A program made the translations under genes and the position numbers. A DNA stretch of 64,000 bases from Acidovorax sp. YS12 (GTDB lineage Bacteria; Pseudomonadota; Gammaproteobacteria; Burkholderiales; Burkholderiaceae_C): the NCBI GenBank assembly GCA_021496925.1, contig CP053915.1, positions 3,437,501-3,501,500 on the forward strand, written 5' to 3'. The notes beneath the pieces were generated by a model. That model did no database searches. It saw only the letters and a program-made list of their open reading frames with translations, and was not told the origin of the DNA. How positions within the stretch are numbered: position 1 is the stretch's first letter; each line of letters opens with the position of its first letter. Below, piece after piece: positions 27,743-36,538 of the stretch.

Positions 27743-27805
27743 CATAAAAATGGCTGCCAGCCCTTGCCTGTCAAGCGCTGGCAGCTATTGAATAAATAGC
27801 AAATT
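27743..27805. repeat. REP-like intergenic element, copy 7
   Basis: GCTGCCAGCCCTTGCC, GTCAAGCGCTGGCAGCTATTG and AATAAATAGC form a complete copy between fusA and tuf, inside the str operon. Confidence 0.8.
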
Positions 27806-27913
27806 CTTTGCAATCTGCGATCCGGTGCCGTCCTGTGGCCTCGTGCGGGACGAGCCAGCAACCGGGTGCAGACGTTAAACCCCGACACGGGCATTGCTCT
27901 TTGGAGATTGAAA

Positions 27914-29104
<1,191 letters not shown>

Positions 29105-29134
29105 TCCTCACCATTCGCAGACAAGGAATACCCA

Positions 29135-29446
29135 ATGTCCAAGCAAAAGATCCGCATCCGCCTGAAGGCGTTCGATTACAAGCTGATCGACCAGTCCGCT
29201 GCCGAGATCGTTGACACCGCCAAGCGTACCGGCGCCATCGTCAAGGGCCCCGTGCCCCTGCCGACGCGCATGAAGCGTTTCGACATCCTGCGTTCGCCGC
29301 ACGTCAACAAGTCGAGCCGCGACCAGTTCGAGATCCGCACCCACCAGCGTCTGATGGACATCGTGGACCCCACCGACAAGACGGTGGACGCCCTGATGAA
29401 GCTCGACCTGCCGGCTGGCGTGGACGTCGAGATCAAGCTGCAGTAA
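29135..29446 (+). CDS. rpsJ: 30S ribosomal protein S10 (NusE)
   Basis: A 103-residue protein of the 30S head that also acts as NusE in antitermination complexes. It opens MSKQKIRIRLKAFDYKLIDQ and contains the conserved RSPHVNKSSRDQFEIRTHQR. An AAGGA site precedes the ATG. It starts 30 bases after tuf and is followed by a 194-base gap holding a second promoter and a hairpin before rplC. Confidence 0.98.
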   Translation: MSKQKIRIRLKAFDYKLIDQSAAEIVDTAKRTGAIVKGPVPLPTRMKRFDILRSPHVNKSSRDQFEIRTHQRLMDIVDPTDKTVDALMKLDLPAGVDVEIKLQ

Positions 29447-29477
29447 ACCGCCTGTAGCTTCCCAGTGTGGCGCGGAC

Positions 29478-29506
29478 TTGCTTGCCAAAGCAGTCCGCGT
29501 TATACT
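29478..29506 (+). promoter_or_regulatory. Internal S10-operon promoter upstream of rplC
   Basis: TTGCTT (29478-29483) and TATACT (29501-29506) have the ideal 17-base spacing. An imperfect inverted repeat, GCGGACTTGCTT with AAGCAGTCCGC, overlaps the -35 region. This is the best sigma-70 promoter seen in the window. Confidence 0.7.
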
Positions 29507-29511
29507 TTGCG

Positions 29512-29542
29512 GCTTCGCTCACCCCTTGCGGGTGGGCGAAGC
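29512..29542 (+). promoter_or_regulatory. 13-bp leader hairpin upstream of rplC
   Basis: Positions 29512-29524 pair with 29530-29542 (one G-U pair) around a five-base loop. The hairpin starts at the expected transcription start and has no T-tract, so it is not a terminator. It may stabilise the message or bind a ribosomal protein such as L4; that is not shown. Confidence 0.6.
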
Positions 29543-29640
29543 TTTATCAACCGTCTTTCACGCACGCGGGCCTTTTGGTTTGCAGGTGCAAACGGCGCAG
29601 CCAATTGAAGTTGCGGCGGTGGAAGTTTTGGAGAAAACCA

Positions 29641-30315
29641 ATGAGTCTGAGCACCTCCATGGGGCTGCTGGGCCGCAAGGTGGGCATGATGCGTCTGTTC
29701 ACCGATGACGGGGACGCAGTGCCTGTCACGGTGGTGGATGTGTCGAACAACCGCGTCACCCAGGTCAAAACCCAAGAGAACGATGGCTACGTGTCCCTGC
29801 AGGTCACGTTCGGTTCGCGCCGCGTTTCGCGCGTGACCAAGCCTGAAGCCGGTCACCTCGCCAAGGCGGGCGTCGAAGCCGGTGAAATCATCCGCGAATT
29901 CCGTGTGACGCCCGAGATCGCCGGCAAGTACGCCGCCGGTACCGCCGTGCCCGTGGCCGATGTGTTCGCCGTGGGCCAGAAGGTCGATGTGCAGGGCACC
30001 TCGATCGGCAAGGGCTACGCCGGCACCATCAAGCGCCACAACTTCGGTTCGCAGCGCGCCTCGCACGGTAACAGCCGCTCGCACAATGTTCCTGGCTCCA
30101 TCGGTATGGCGCAGGATCCGGGCCGCGTGTTCCCTGGCAAGAAGATGACGGGCCACCTCGGTGATGTCACCGTCACGACGCAAAACCTCGACGTGGTTCG
30201 CATCGACGAAGCACGCCAACTGCTCTTGATCAAGGGCGCTGTTCCGGGCTCCAAGGGCGGCTTCGTGACGGTGCGTCCCGCCATCAAGGCCAAAGCTTCC
30301 AAAGGAGCGAACTAA
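29641..30315 (+). CDS. rplC: 50S ribosomal protein L3
   Basis: A 224-residue early assembly protein of the 50S subunit. MGLLGRKVGMMRLFTDDGDA at the N terminus and GSQRASHGNSRSHNVPGSIG with the following GRVFPGKKMTGHLG in the middle are diagnostic. The start MSLSTSMGLL is preceded by a GGAG-type site. Its stop overlaps the rplD start by one base, so the two are translationally coupled. A strong promoter and hairpin precede it. Confidence 0.97.
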   Translation: MSLSTSMGLLGRKVGMMRLFTDDGDAVPVTVVDVSNNRVTQVKTQENDGYVSLQVTFGSRRVSRVTKPEAGHLAKAGVEAGEIIREFRVTPEIAGKYAAGTAVPVADVFAVGQKVDVQGTSIGKGYAGTIKRHNFGSQRASHGNSRSHNVPGSIGMAQDPGRVFPGKKMTGHLGDVTVTTQNLDVVRIDEARQLLLIKGAVPGSKGGFVTVRPAIKAKASKGAN

Positions 30316-30935
30316 TGCAGCTCGAACTCCTGAATGAACAAGGCCAGGCCGCGTCGAAAATCGACGTGCCCGAGACCGTGTTCGATCGCCAGTACAACGA
30401 AGACCTGATCCACCAGATCGTGGTCGCCTACCGCGCCAACGGCCGCCAGGGCACCCGTGCCCAGAAGGACCGCGAGCAGGTGCGCCACTCGACCAAGAAG
30501 CCCTTCAAGCAGAAGGGCACCGGCAACGCGCGTGCTGGTATGACCTCCTCGCCGCTGTGGCGTGGGGGCGGTCGCATCTTCCCGAACCTGCCTGAAGAAA
30601 ACTTCACGCAGAAGATCAACAAGAAGATGTACCGCGCCGGCATGGCGTCCATCCTGTCGCAGCTGGCCCGCGAAGGCCGTCTGGCCGTGGTGGATTCCAT
30701 CAAGGTCGATACCCCCAAGACCAAGGTGCTGGCCGACAAGTTCAAGGCCATGAACCTGGAGTCGGTGATGGTGATCGCCGACGAGGTCGATGAAAACCTG
30801 TACCTCGCTTCGCGCAATCTGAAGAACGTGTTCGTCGTTGAACCGCGTTACGCAGATCCCGTGTCGCTGGTGCATTTCAAGAAAGTGCTCGTCACCAAGG
30901 GCGCTATCGACAAACTCAAGGAGATGTTCGCATGA
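30315..30935 (+). CDS. rplD: 50S ribosomal protein L4
   Basis: A 206-residue protein lining the peptide exit tunnel. The conserved loop is visible as GTRAQKDREQVRHSTKKPF and KGTGNARAGMTSSPLWRGGG. In E. coli L4 represses its own operon by transcription and translation control; the hairpin upstream of rplC is a possible target here. It overlaps rplC at its start and rplW at its end (ATGA). Confidence 0.97.
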   Translation: MQLELLNEQGQAASKIDVPETVFDRQYNEDLIHQIVVAYRANGRQGTRAQKDREQVRHSTKKPFKQKGTGNARAGMTSSPLWRGGGRIFPNLPEENFTQKINKKMYRAGMASILSQLAREGRLAVVDSIKVDTPKTKVLADKFKAMNLESVMVIADEVDENLYLASRNLKNVFVVEPRYADPVSLVHFKKVLVTKGAIDKLKEMFA

Positions 30936-31246
30936 GCACGCTCAAGTTTGACGAAGGCCGTCTGATGCAGGTGTTGGTCGCTCCCATCGTGTCCGAGAAG
31001 GCCACCATGGTTGCCGAGAAGTCCAATGCCGTGACGTTCAAGGTGCTGCAGAACGCAACCAAGCCCGAAATCAAGGCCGCCGTGGAACTGTTGTTCAAGG
31101 TGGAAGTGAAGGGCGTTTCTGTGGTGAACACCAAAGGCAAGACCAAGCGCTTTGGCAAGACCATTGGCCGCCGCGACAACGTGCGCAAGGCCTATGTGAC
31201 GCTCAAGGAAGGTCAAGAGCTGAACCTGTCCGGGGAGGCTGCGTAA
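30932..31246 (+). CDS. rplW: 50S ribosomal protein L23
   Basis: A 104-residue protein at the tunnel exit, a docking site for trigger factor and signal recognition particle. LMQVLVAPIVSEKATMVAEK and NTKGKTKRFGKTIGRRDNVR are family-typical. The ATG overlaps the rplD stop by four bases. Three bases separate it from rplB. Confidence 0.97.
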   Translation: MSTLKFDEGRLMQVLVAPIVSEKATMVAEKSNAVTFKVLQNATKPEIKAAVELLFKVEVKGVSVVNTKGKTKRFGKTIGRRDNVRKAYVTLKEGQELNLSGEAA

Positions 31247-31249
31247 ACC

Positions 31250-32074
31250 ATGGCCGTTATCAAGATCAAACCGACTTCCCCGGGCCAGCGCGGCGCGGTG
31301 AAGGTCTCGCGTGACCACCTGCACAAGGGTGCACCGTTCGCCGGTCTGCTGGAGCCCCAGTTCCAGAAGGCTGGCCGTAACAACAACGGTCACATCACCA
31401 CCCGCCACAAGGGCGGTGGCCACAAGCACCACTACCGCGTGGTGGACTTCCGTCGCAACAAGGACGCCATCACCGCCAAGGTGGAGCGCATCGAGTACGA
31501 CCCGAACCGCACGGCCCACATCGCCCTGGTGTGCTATGCCGACGGCGAGCGCCGCTACATCATCGCTCCGCGTAACCTGGAAGTGGGTGCGACCATCGTG
31601 AGCGGCTCCGAGGCGCCGATCCGCGTCGGCAACACGCTGCCGATCCGCAACATCCCGGTGGGCTCGACCATCCACTGCATCGAGCTCAAGCCCGGTGCTG
31701 GTGCCCAGATCGCCCGCTCGGCTGGTACCTCCGCGACGCTGCTGGCCCGCGAAGGCATCTACGCCCAGGTGCGCATGCGTTCCGGCGAAGTGCGCAAGAT
31801 CCACATCGAGTGCCGCGCCACCATTGGCGAGGTCGCCAACGAAGAGCACAGCCTGCGCCAGCTCGGCAAGGCCGGTGTGAAGCGCTGGATGGGTATCCGC
31901 CCGACGGTGCGTGGTGTGGCCATGAACCCGATCGACCACCCGCACGGTGGTGGTGAGGGCCGTACTGGCGAAGGCCGTCACGCAGTTGACCCATGGGGCA
32001 ACCTGACGAAGGGCTACCGCACCCGCAACAACAAGCGCACGCAGACCATGATCGTGTCGCGTCGCAAGAAGTAA
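31250..32074 (+). CDS. rplB: 50S ribosomal protein L2
   Basis: A 274-residue protein needed for subunit joining and peptidyl-transferase activity. The C-terminal signature NPIDHPHGGGEGRTGEGRHA holds the critical histidine region, and GHITTRHKGGGHKHHYRVVD lies early. Length matches the family. It follows rplW after three bases and precedes rpsS by ten. Confidence 0.98.
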   Translation: MAVIKIKPTSPGQRGAVKVSRDHLHKGAPFAGLLEPQFQKAGRNNNGHITTRHKGGGHKHHYRVVDFRRNKDAITAKVERIEYDPNRTAHIALVCYADGERRYIIAPRNLEVGATIVSGSEAPIRVGNTLPIRNIPVGSTIHCIELKPGAGAQIARSAGTSATLLAREGIYAQVRMRSGEVRKIHIECRATIGEVANEEHSLRQLGKAGVKRWMGIRPTVRGVAMNPIDHPHGGGEGRTGEGRHAVDPWGNLTKGYRTRNNKRTQTMIVSRRKK

Positions 32075-32084
32075 GAGGTAGCAA

Positions 32085-32360
32085 ATGACTCGTTCCGTCA
32101 AAAAGGGTCCGTTTGTTGACCATCACTTGCTGGCCAAGGTCGAGAAGGCCATCGCCACCAAGGACAAGAAGCCCGTCAAGACCTGGTCGCGCCGCTCCAT
32201 GGTGCTGCCCGATTTCATCGGCCTGACCATTGCCGTGCACAACGGCAAGCAGCACGTGCCGGTCTATGTCACCGACCAGATGGTGGGCCACAAGCTGGGC
32301 GAATTCGCCCTGACGCGCACCTTCAAGGGTCACCCCGCCGACAAGAAGGCCAAGAAGTAA
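32085..32360 (+). CDS. rpsS: 30S ribosomal protein S19
   Basis: A 91-residue protein of the 30S head that contacts S13. It begins MTRSVKKGPFVDHHLLAKVE and contains the conserved MVGHKLGEFALTRTFKGH. A GAGGT site precedes the ATG. Only nine bases separate its stop from the rplV start at 32370, and the rplV ribosome site overlaps this stop. Confidence 0.98.
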   Translation: MTRSVKKGPFVDHHLLAKVEKAIATKDKKPVKTWSRRSMVLPDFIGLTIAVHNGKQHVPVYVTDQMVGHKLGEFALTRTFKGHPADKKAKK

Positions 32361-32369
32361 GGAATGACC

Positions 32370-32702
32370 ATGTCTGAAACACGTGCAGTCCTGCGTGGCG
32401 TCCGTTTGTCGGTTGACAAGGGTCGCCTGGTCGCGGATCTGATCCGCGGCAAAAAAGTGGACCAAGCCCTGAACATCCTGACGTTCACGCAGAAAAAAGC
32501 TGCTGGCATCGTCAAGAAGGTGCTGGAGTCCGCCATCGCCAACGCCGAGCACAACGACGGCGCCGACATCGACGAGCTGAAGGTCAAGACCATCTACGTC
32601 GAGCAAGGTGCCACGCTCAAGCGCTTCACCGCGCGCGCCAAGGGCCGCGGCAACCGCATCAGCAAGCCTACCTGCCACATCTACGTGACCGTGGGTAACT
32701 GA
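32370..32702 (+). CDS. rplV: 50S ribosomal protein L22
   Basis: A 110-residue protein of the exit tunnel, where macrolides bind nearby. It begins MSETRAVLRGVRLSVDKGRL, with a conserved C-terminal GRGNRISKPTCHIYVTVG. The frame also has an ATG at 32364, but AAGGA directly abuts that codon and lies six bases from 32370, so the second ATG is the better start and gives exactly the E. coli length. Confidence 0.96.
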   Translation: MSETRAVLRGVRLSVDKGRLVADLIRGKKVDQALNILTFTQKKAAGIVKKVLESAIANAEHNDGADIDELKVKTIYVEQGATLKRFTARAKGRGNRISKPTCHIYVTVGN

Positions 32703-32719
32703 GGCCAATAGGGAAGAAT

Positions 32720-33589
32720 ATGGGACAGAAAATCCATCCTACCGGCTTCCGCCTTGCTGTGAGCCGCAACTGGGCCAGCCGCTGGTACGCGAGCAACCGT
32801 GACTTCGCCGGCATGCTGGCCGAAGACATCAAGGTGCGCGAGTTCCTGAAGGCCAAGCTGAAGAACGCCGCCGTGTCGCGCATCCTGATCGAGCGTCCCG
32901 CCAAGAACGCCCGCATCACGATCTACTCGGCACGTCCGGGCGTCGTGATCGGCAAGAAGGGCGAGGACATCGAGAACCTGAAGAAGGAACTCGCCACCCG
33001 CCTGGGCGTGCCGGTCGCAGTGAACATCGAGGAAGTGCGCAAGCCCGAAATCGATGCCAAGCTGATCGCCGACAGCATCACCCAGCAGCTCGAAAAGCGC
33101 ATCATGTTCCGCCGCGCCATGAAGCGCGCCATGCAGAACGCCATGCGCCTGGGTGCCCAGGGCATCAAGATCATGTCGTCGGGCCGCCTGAACGGCATCG
33201 AAATCGCACGTACCGAGTGGTACCGCGAAGGCCGCGTGCCGCTGCACACCCTGCGCGCCGACATCGACTACGGCACCTCCGAAGCCAAGACCACCTACGG
33301 TGTGATCGGCGTGAAGGTCTGGGTCTATAAGGGCGACACGCTGGGCCGCAACGACCTGCCCGCCGCAGAGACGCCGCGCCCTGAAGAAGAGCGTCGTCCG
33401 CGCGGTCCGCGCCGTGATGGCCGTGGCGATGGCCGCCGTGATGGCGCTGGCCGTGGTGGCCGCCGTCCTGCCGGCACCAATGCCGCGCCTGCCGACGGAA
33501 GCGACAAGCCCGCCGGCGCTGGCGCAGATTCCGTTAAGCGCGTTCGCCATGACGCGCCCGCTACAGCAGCGGACGGTAAAGGAGAATAA
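32720..33589 (+). CDS. rpsC: 30S ribosomal protein S3 with long basic/acidic tail
   Basis: A 289-residue protein; E. coli S3 has 233. The N-terminal KH domain (ARPGVVIGKKGEDIENLKKE) and C-terminal S3 domain (AMKRAMQNAMRLGAQGIKIM) are normal. After about residue 215 comes a low-complexity tail rich in Arg, Gly, Asp and Ala (RRPRGPRRDGRGDGRRDG and onward). Such tails occur in other Burkholderiales S3 proteins and lie on the solvent side of the mRNA entry tunnel. The tail shows tandem-like GGCCGTGATGGC codons. rplP starts three bases after its stop. Confidence 0.97.
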   Translation: MGQKIHPTGFRLAVSRNWASRWYASNRDFAGMLAEDIKVREFLKAKLKNAAVSRILIERPAKNARITIYSARPGVVIGKKGEDIENLKKELATRLGVPVAVNIEEVRKPEIDAKLIADSITQQLEKRIMFRRAMKRAMQNAMRLGAQGIKIMSSGRLNGIEIARTEWYREGRVPLHTLRADIDYGTSEAKTTYGVIGVKVWVYKGDTLGRNDLPAAETPRPEEERRPRGPRRDGRGDGRRDGAGRGGRRPAGTNAAPADGSDKPAGAGADSVKRVRHDAPATAADGKGE

Positions 33590-33591
33590 AC

Positions 33592-34008
33592 ATGCTGCAA
33601 CCCGCACGCCGCAAGTTCCGCAAGGAACAAAAAGGTCGCAACACCGGCATCGCCACCCGTGGCAATGCCGTGTCGTTCGGCGACTTTGGCCTGAAGTCCA
33701 CGGACCGTGGCCGCCTGACGGCCCGCCAGATCGAAGCGGCTCGCCGCGCCATTTCGCGCCACGTCAAGCGCGGTGGTCGTATCTGGATCCGTGTCTTCCC
33801 CGACAAGCCGATCTCGACCAAGCCCGCCGAAGTCCGTATGGGTAACGGCAAGGGCAACCCCGAGTACTACGTGGCTGAGATCCAGCCCGGCAAGATGCTC
33901 TACGAGATCGTGGGTGTGCCCGAAGAGCTGGCACGCGAGGCGTTCCGCCTGGCGGCTGCCAAGCTGCCGCTGCGCACGACCTTCGTGTCCCGTCAAATTG
34001 GCGCTTAA
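33592..34008 (+). CDS. rplP: 50S ribosomal protein L16
   Basis: A 138-residue protein next to the A-site tRNA and 5S rRNA. MLQPARRKFRKEQKGRNTGI opens it, and the conserved RRAISRHVKRGGRIWIRVFP and VRMGNGKGNPEYYVAEIQPG follow. Overlap-free coupling to rpsC (three bases). An AAGGAGA site for rpmC follows its stop. Confidence 0.98.
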   Translation: MLQPARRKFRKEQKGRNTGIATRGNAVSFGDFGLKSTDRGRLTARQIEAARRAISRHVKRGGRIWIRVFPDKPISTKPAEVRMGNGKGNPEYYVAEIQPGKMLYEIVGVPEELAREAFRLAAAKLPLRTTFVSRQIGA

Positions 34009-34018
34009 GGAGATCGAC

Positions 34019-34216
34019 ATGACGAAAGCTGCTGAACTCCGCCAAAAAGACGTGGCCGCGCTGGAAGCCGAAGTGAAGGCCCTGCAAAAGGCCCATTTCG
34101 GTCTGCGCATGCAGAAGGCCACGCAACAGCTGGGCAACACGAACACGCTGCGCGCCACGCGCCGTGACATTGCCCGTGCCAAGACCATTCTTGCTGAAAA
34201 GCAAGCCGCCAAGTAA
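34019..34216 (+). CDS. rpmC: 50S ribosomal protein L29
   Basis: A 65-residue protein near the tunnel exit. MTKAAELRQKDVAALEAEVK starts it and RATRRDIARAKTILAEKQAA ends it, the usual two-helix L29 layout. The start follows an AAGGAGA site. It is hidden in the C-terminal part of a longer shadow frame. Confidence 0.96.
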   Translation: MTKAAELRQKDVAALEAEVKALQKAHFGLRMQKATQQLGNTNTLRATRRDIARAKTILAEKQAAK

Positions 34217-34229
34217 TCCAGGAGCGAAC

Positions 34230-34499
34230 ATGACGGAAGCCAAACCCTCCCTCAAGCGCACCTTGGTTGGCAAGGTGGTCAGCGACAAGCGTGCCAAGAC
34301 CGTGACCGTGCTCGTCGAGCGCCGCGTCAAGCACGAGCTGTACGGCAAGATCGTTGCCAAGTCGAGCAAGTACCACGCGCACGACGAAAACAACGAGTAC
34401 CACACGGGTGACGTGATCGAGATCACGGAAAGCCGCCCGCTGTCCAAGACCAAGAACTGGGTAGCCACCCGCTTGGTGCAAAAGGCCGCACTGGTCTAA
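34230..34499 (+). CDS. rpsQ: 30S ribosomal protein S17
   Basis: An 89-residue OB-fold protein of the 30S body. KRTLVGKVVSDKRAKTVTVL and the late HTGDVIEITESRPLSKTKNW are typical. The ATG at 34230 follows CCAGGAG; upstream frame is antisense noise. It is the last gene of the S10 operon here; a strong terminator lies 35 bases after its stop and rplN does not follow. Confidence 0.97.
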   Translation: MTEAKPSLKRTLVGKVVSDKRAKTVTVLVERRVKHELYGKIVAKSSKYHAHDENNEYHTGDVIEITESRPLSKTKNWVATRLVQKAALV

Positions 34500-34533
34500 G
34501 CCCTATCGGCACCCGGGCAGCAATGCCCCGCGA

Positions 34534-34562
34534 AACGACCCACAATGTGGGTCGTTTTTTTT
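34534..34562 (+). terminator. Terminator of the S10 operon
   Basis: AACGACCCAC (34534-34543) pairs with GTGGGTCGTT (34547-34556) around a three-base loop, followed by a run of eight T (34555-34562). Confidence 0.93.
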
Positions 34563-34580
34563 CATCCCTAGGAGTCATAC

Positions 34581-35087
34581 ATGATCAAGGTCGGAGACGC
34601 GCTGCCCGCAGCCACGCTGATGGAATTCGTCGAGGTCGAAGGCAACGGCTGCAGTCTGGGCCCGAACCCCGTGGACGTGCAAAAGGCCACTGCAGGCAAG
34701 ACCATCGCCCTGTTCGCCGTGCCGGGCGCGTTCACCCCCACCTGCTCGGCCCAGCACGTGCCGGGCTACGTGGCGCAGGCCGAGGCTTTCAAGGCCGCCG
34801 GCGTTGATGAAATCTGGTGCCTGGCCGTCAACGACGCCTTCGTCATGGGCGCCTGGGCGCGCGACCAGAAGACGGCCGGCAAGGTGCGCATGCTGGCCGA
34901 TGGCGACGCGGTCTTCGCCAAGGCCACCGGCTTGACGCTGGACCTGCACGGCAAGGGCCTGGGCCTGCGCAGCAACCGCTACTCCATGCTGGTCAAGGAT
35001 GGCAAGGTGGCGGCGCTGAATGTCGAGGCCCCCGGCAAGTTCGAGGTCAGCGACGCGGCCACGCTGCTCGCGCAAGCCAAGGGTTGA
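34581..35087 (+). CDS. Peroxiredoxin, Prx5/AhpE-like
   Basis: A 168-residue thiol peroxidase of the Prx5 group. The peroxidatic Cys is residue 55 in FAVPGAFTPTCSAQHVPGY. The motif KVRMLADGDAVFAKATGL and the late RSNRYSMLVKDGKVAALNVE match bacterial glutaredoxin-dependent Prx5 enzymes, but no glutaredoxin domain is fused. It reduces hydrogen peroxide and alkyl peroxides in the cytoplasm. It has its own ribosome site (AGGAG) and lies between two intrinsic terminators, so it is probably monocistronic. Confidence 0.92.
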   Translation: MIKVGDALPAATLMEFVEVEGNGCSLGPNPVDVQKATAGKTIALFAVPGAFTPTCSAQHVPGYVAQAEAFKAAGVDEIWCLAVNDAFVMGAWARDQKTAGKVRMLADGDAVFAKATGLTLDLHGKGLGLRSNRYSMLVKDGKVAALNVEAPGKFEVSDAATLLAQAKG

Positions 35088-35110
35088 GTTTCTCCCCTTC
35101 GCACCCCGGC

Positions 35111-35146
35111 AAGGGCACGCAAGACCGCGTGCCCTTTCTTTTTTTC
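35111..35146 (+). terminator. Terminator after the peroxiredoxin gene
   Basis: AAGGGCACGC (35111-35120) pairs with GCGTGCCCTT (35127-35136) around six bases, followed by a T-rich run to 35146. Confidence 0.88.
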
Positions 35147-35388
35147 ATCCGTCCCGCGTGCCGCTATCGGCGAAGCGAATGGCCTCGAACAGCCGTTGCA
35201 GCTTGGCGCTGCGCGTGGGTGCCAGCCATTGGCGGGCCCATTGGATTTCGCCCGCCAGCCGCGCGCGTTCCCCGGGGTCCACGCAGGCTTGCCGCGCCAG
35301 GCGATGCAGCCGCGCCTTCAGCGTGTCGAATTGTGCACGGCTCCAGTTGACGCGGTGGTTGACCACCAGACCCGTTACGTACTGGCGC

Positions 35389-35549
35389 TGGTGAGCTACA
35401 TGAAGACCTACAACCACCAGATACCGCAACGCGCGCTCGATCATCTCGCTCCTGTTCAGGCACTCAAGGATTGGTATTCCAAGAAGCCTGAACTATTCAA
35501 GAAACGGGTCTATAACCAGTCGGGACTTGACACCAGTCGGGACTTGACA
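35389..35549 (+). mobile_element. IS481-family transposase end, truncated remnant
   Basis: In frame from about 35388, SYMKTYNHQIPQRALDHL and ALKDWYSKKPELFKKRVYNQ followed by SGLDT match the C terminus of IS481-family transposases. The right terminal sequence CCAGTCGGGACTTGACA (35516-35532) follows at once. The 5' part of the element, including the DDE domain and left end, is absent. It interrupts the reverse-transcriptase gene. Confidence 0.8.
35516..35549. repeat. Tandem copy of an IS481-type terminal sequence
   Basis: The 17-base sequence CCAGTCGGGACTTGACA occurs twice without a gap (35516-35532 and 35533-35549). Two element ends side by side point to repeated insertion or imprecise excision at the tip. 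Confidence 0.85.
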
Positions 35550-36400
35550 CGCCGCATCCGCGCACGAAGCCATGCGCTGCCTCGTGCACGGGAATTGGGG
35601 CCAGCAGCAGATCGAGAATCCGCCGCTGCGCCTGCGCCAGCCGTGGGCGCGGCGCTTCCAGCAGGCGCAAGCCGCCACTGGGCTTGGGCAGCAGCCGGTA
35701 GCGGTAGTGCGACGGCGCCATGGCGTGGCCGCCGTCCGGCTGCCGCTCGCGCCAATGGGCGTGTTCCGGCGCGAGCCACAGCAGGTCTTCGAGCGAAACG
35801 GCCAAGGCTCCGGCGAGATCGGCAGCGGTCGCAAGCAGTGGCCCGGCGCGGGCGCCATCGCTATCGCGCCATGCGGGCAGCGGGCCAGTGGTTGCGGAGC
35901 GCAGCAGCCAGCGTTTGGGGGTGACATGCGAGGCCCATTGGCGGAACGCTTCGGCCAATGCCCTCGCCGTCCATTGGCTGGGCGGGGCGGCGGGCATGCC
36001 GTCGTCATCGGTGTCGTTGTCTTCTTCGTCGAAACCATCGTCAGGCACCCGCGCACCACGGGCAGAGGGCGCGCCGGTGCGCACACCGGCCATGCGGCGC
36101 CAGAAACCCTCGCGCAACCAGGTGCCGATGTCTTCCGCCCCCAGCCGCGCCCATTCGCGCGTGGGCAGCGTGGCCAGGCGGCGCAGCTGTTCTTGCAGTG
36201 GTGCCGGGAGCGGGCGCTGTTCCTCGCCCGGGGCGTGGCCCAGGCAGACCTGCACCCGCGCGCGCAGGGCCTCGACGGTGCGGCGCTGCGGTGCCTGGGC
36301 GTCGGCCAGTACGGCCAGGGCGATGGCCTTGGCCAGCACGCGGGCATGAACATGGACATGCATGGTGTGGAAGGTGGCCCGGCGCCAACCGGCAGGTCGT

Positions 36401-36483
36401 GCGCGAACGGGTCGCCACGGGTGGCGTGCGGTTCGCGCGCCCCGATGTGCGCTTGCGAGGAATACCGTGGGGCTGCCCCACGG
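36401..36483. other. Two hairpins upstream of the reverse-transcriptase start
   Basis: GCGCGAAC (36401-36408) pairs with GTTCGCGC (36431-36438) and encloses CGCCA/TGGCG. A second hairpin pairs CCGTGGGG (36465-36472) with CCCCACGG (36476-36483). They lie 40-120 bases upstream of the RT start on its sense strand, where a retron would have its msr-msd RNA gene. Function is unproven. Confidence 0.4.
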
Positions 36484-36538
36484 CCCGAACCCTGACAGGC
36501 TCGGAATGCTTGGCGCCAGGCCGTCGGCGATTCTACGG

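Larger units (their letters stand above)
35145..36363 (-). pseudogene. Retron-like reverse transcriptase, disrupted and missing its catalytic core
   Basis: The N-terminal part (36363 down to about 35550, 271 residues) starts MHVHVHARVLAKAIA. It has an acidic stretch (DDGFDEEDNDTDDDG) and reaches the first RT motifs, HYRYRLLPKPSGGLRLLEAP then RRILDLLLAPIPVHEAAHGF. The C-terminal part (about 35388 down to 35145) resumes with the RT thumb motif QYVTGLVVNHRVNWSRAQFD. The middle of about 200 residues, including the catalytic YxDD region, is missing and replaced by an IS481-type remnant. The fold is that of retron-type bacterial reverse transcriptases with an extra 190-residue N-terminal region. 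It cannot be active. Confidence 0.85.

Noticed and set aside
29472..29498. Inverted repeat before rplC as a terminator of rpsJ
   Set aside because: The stem is not followed by a T-tract and overlaps a strong promoter.
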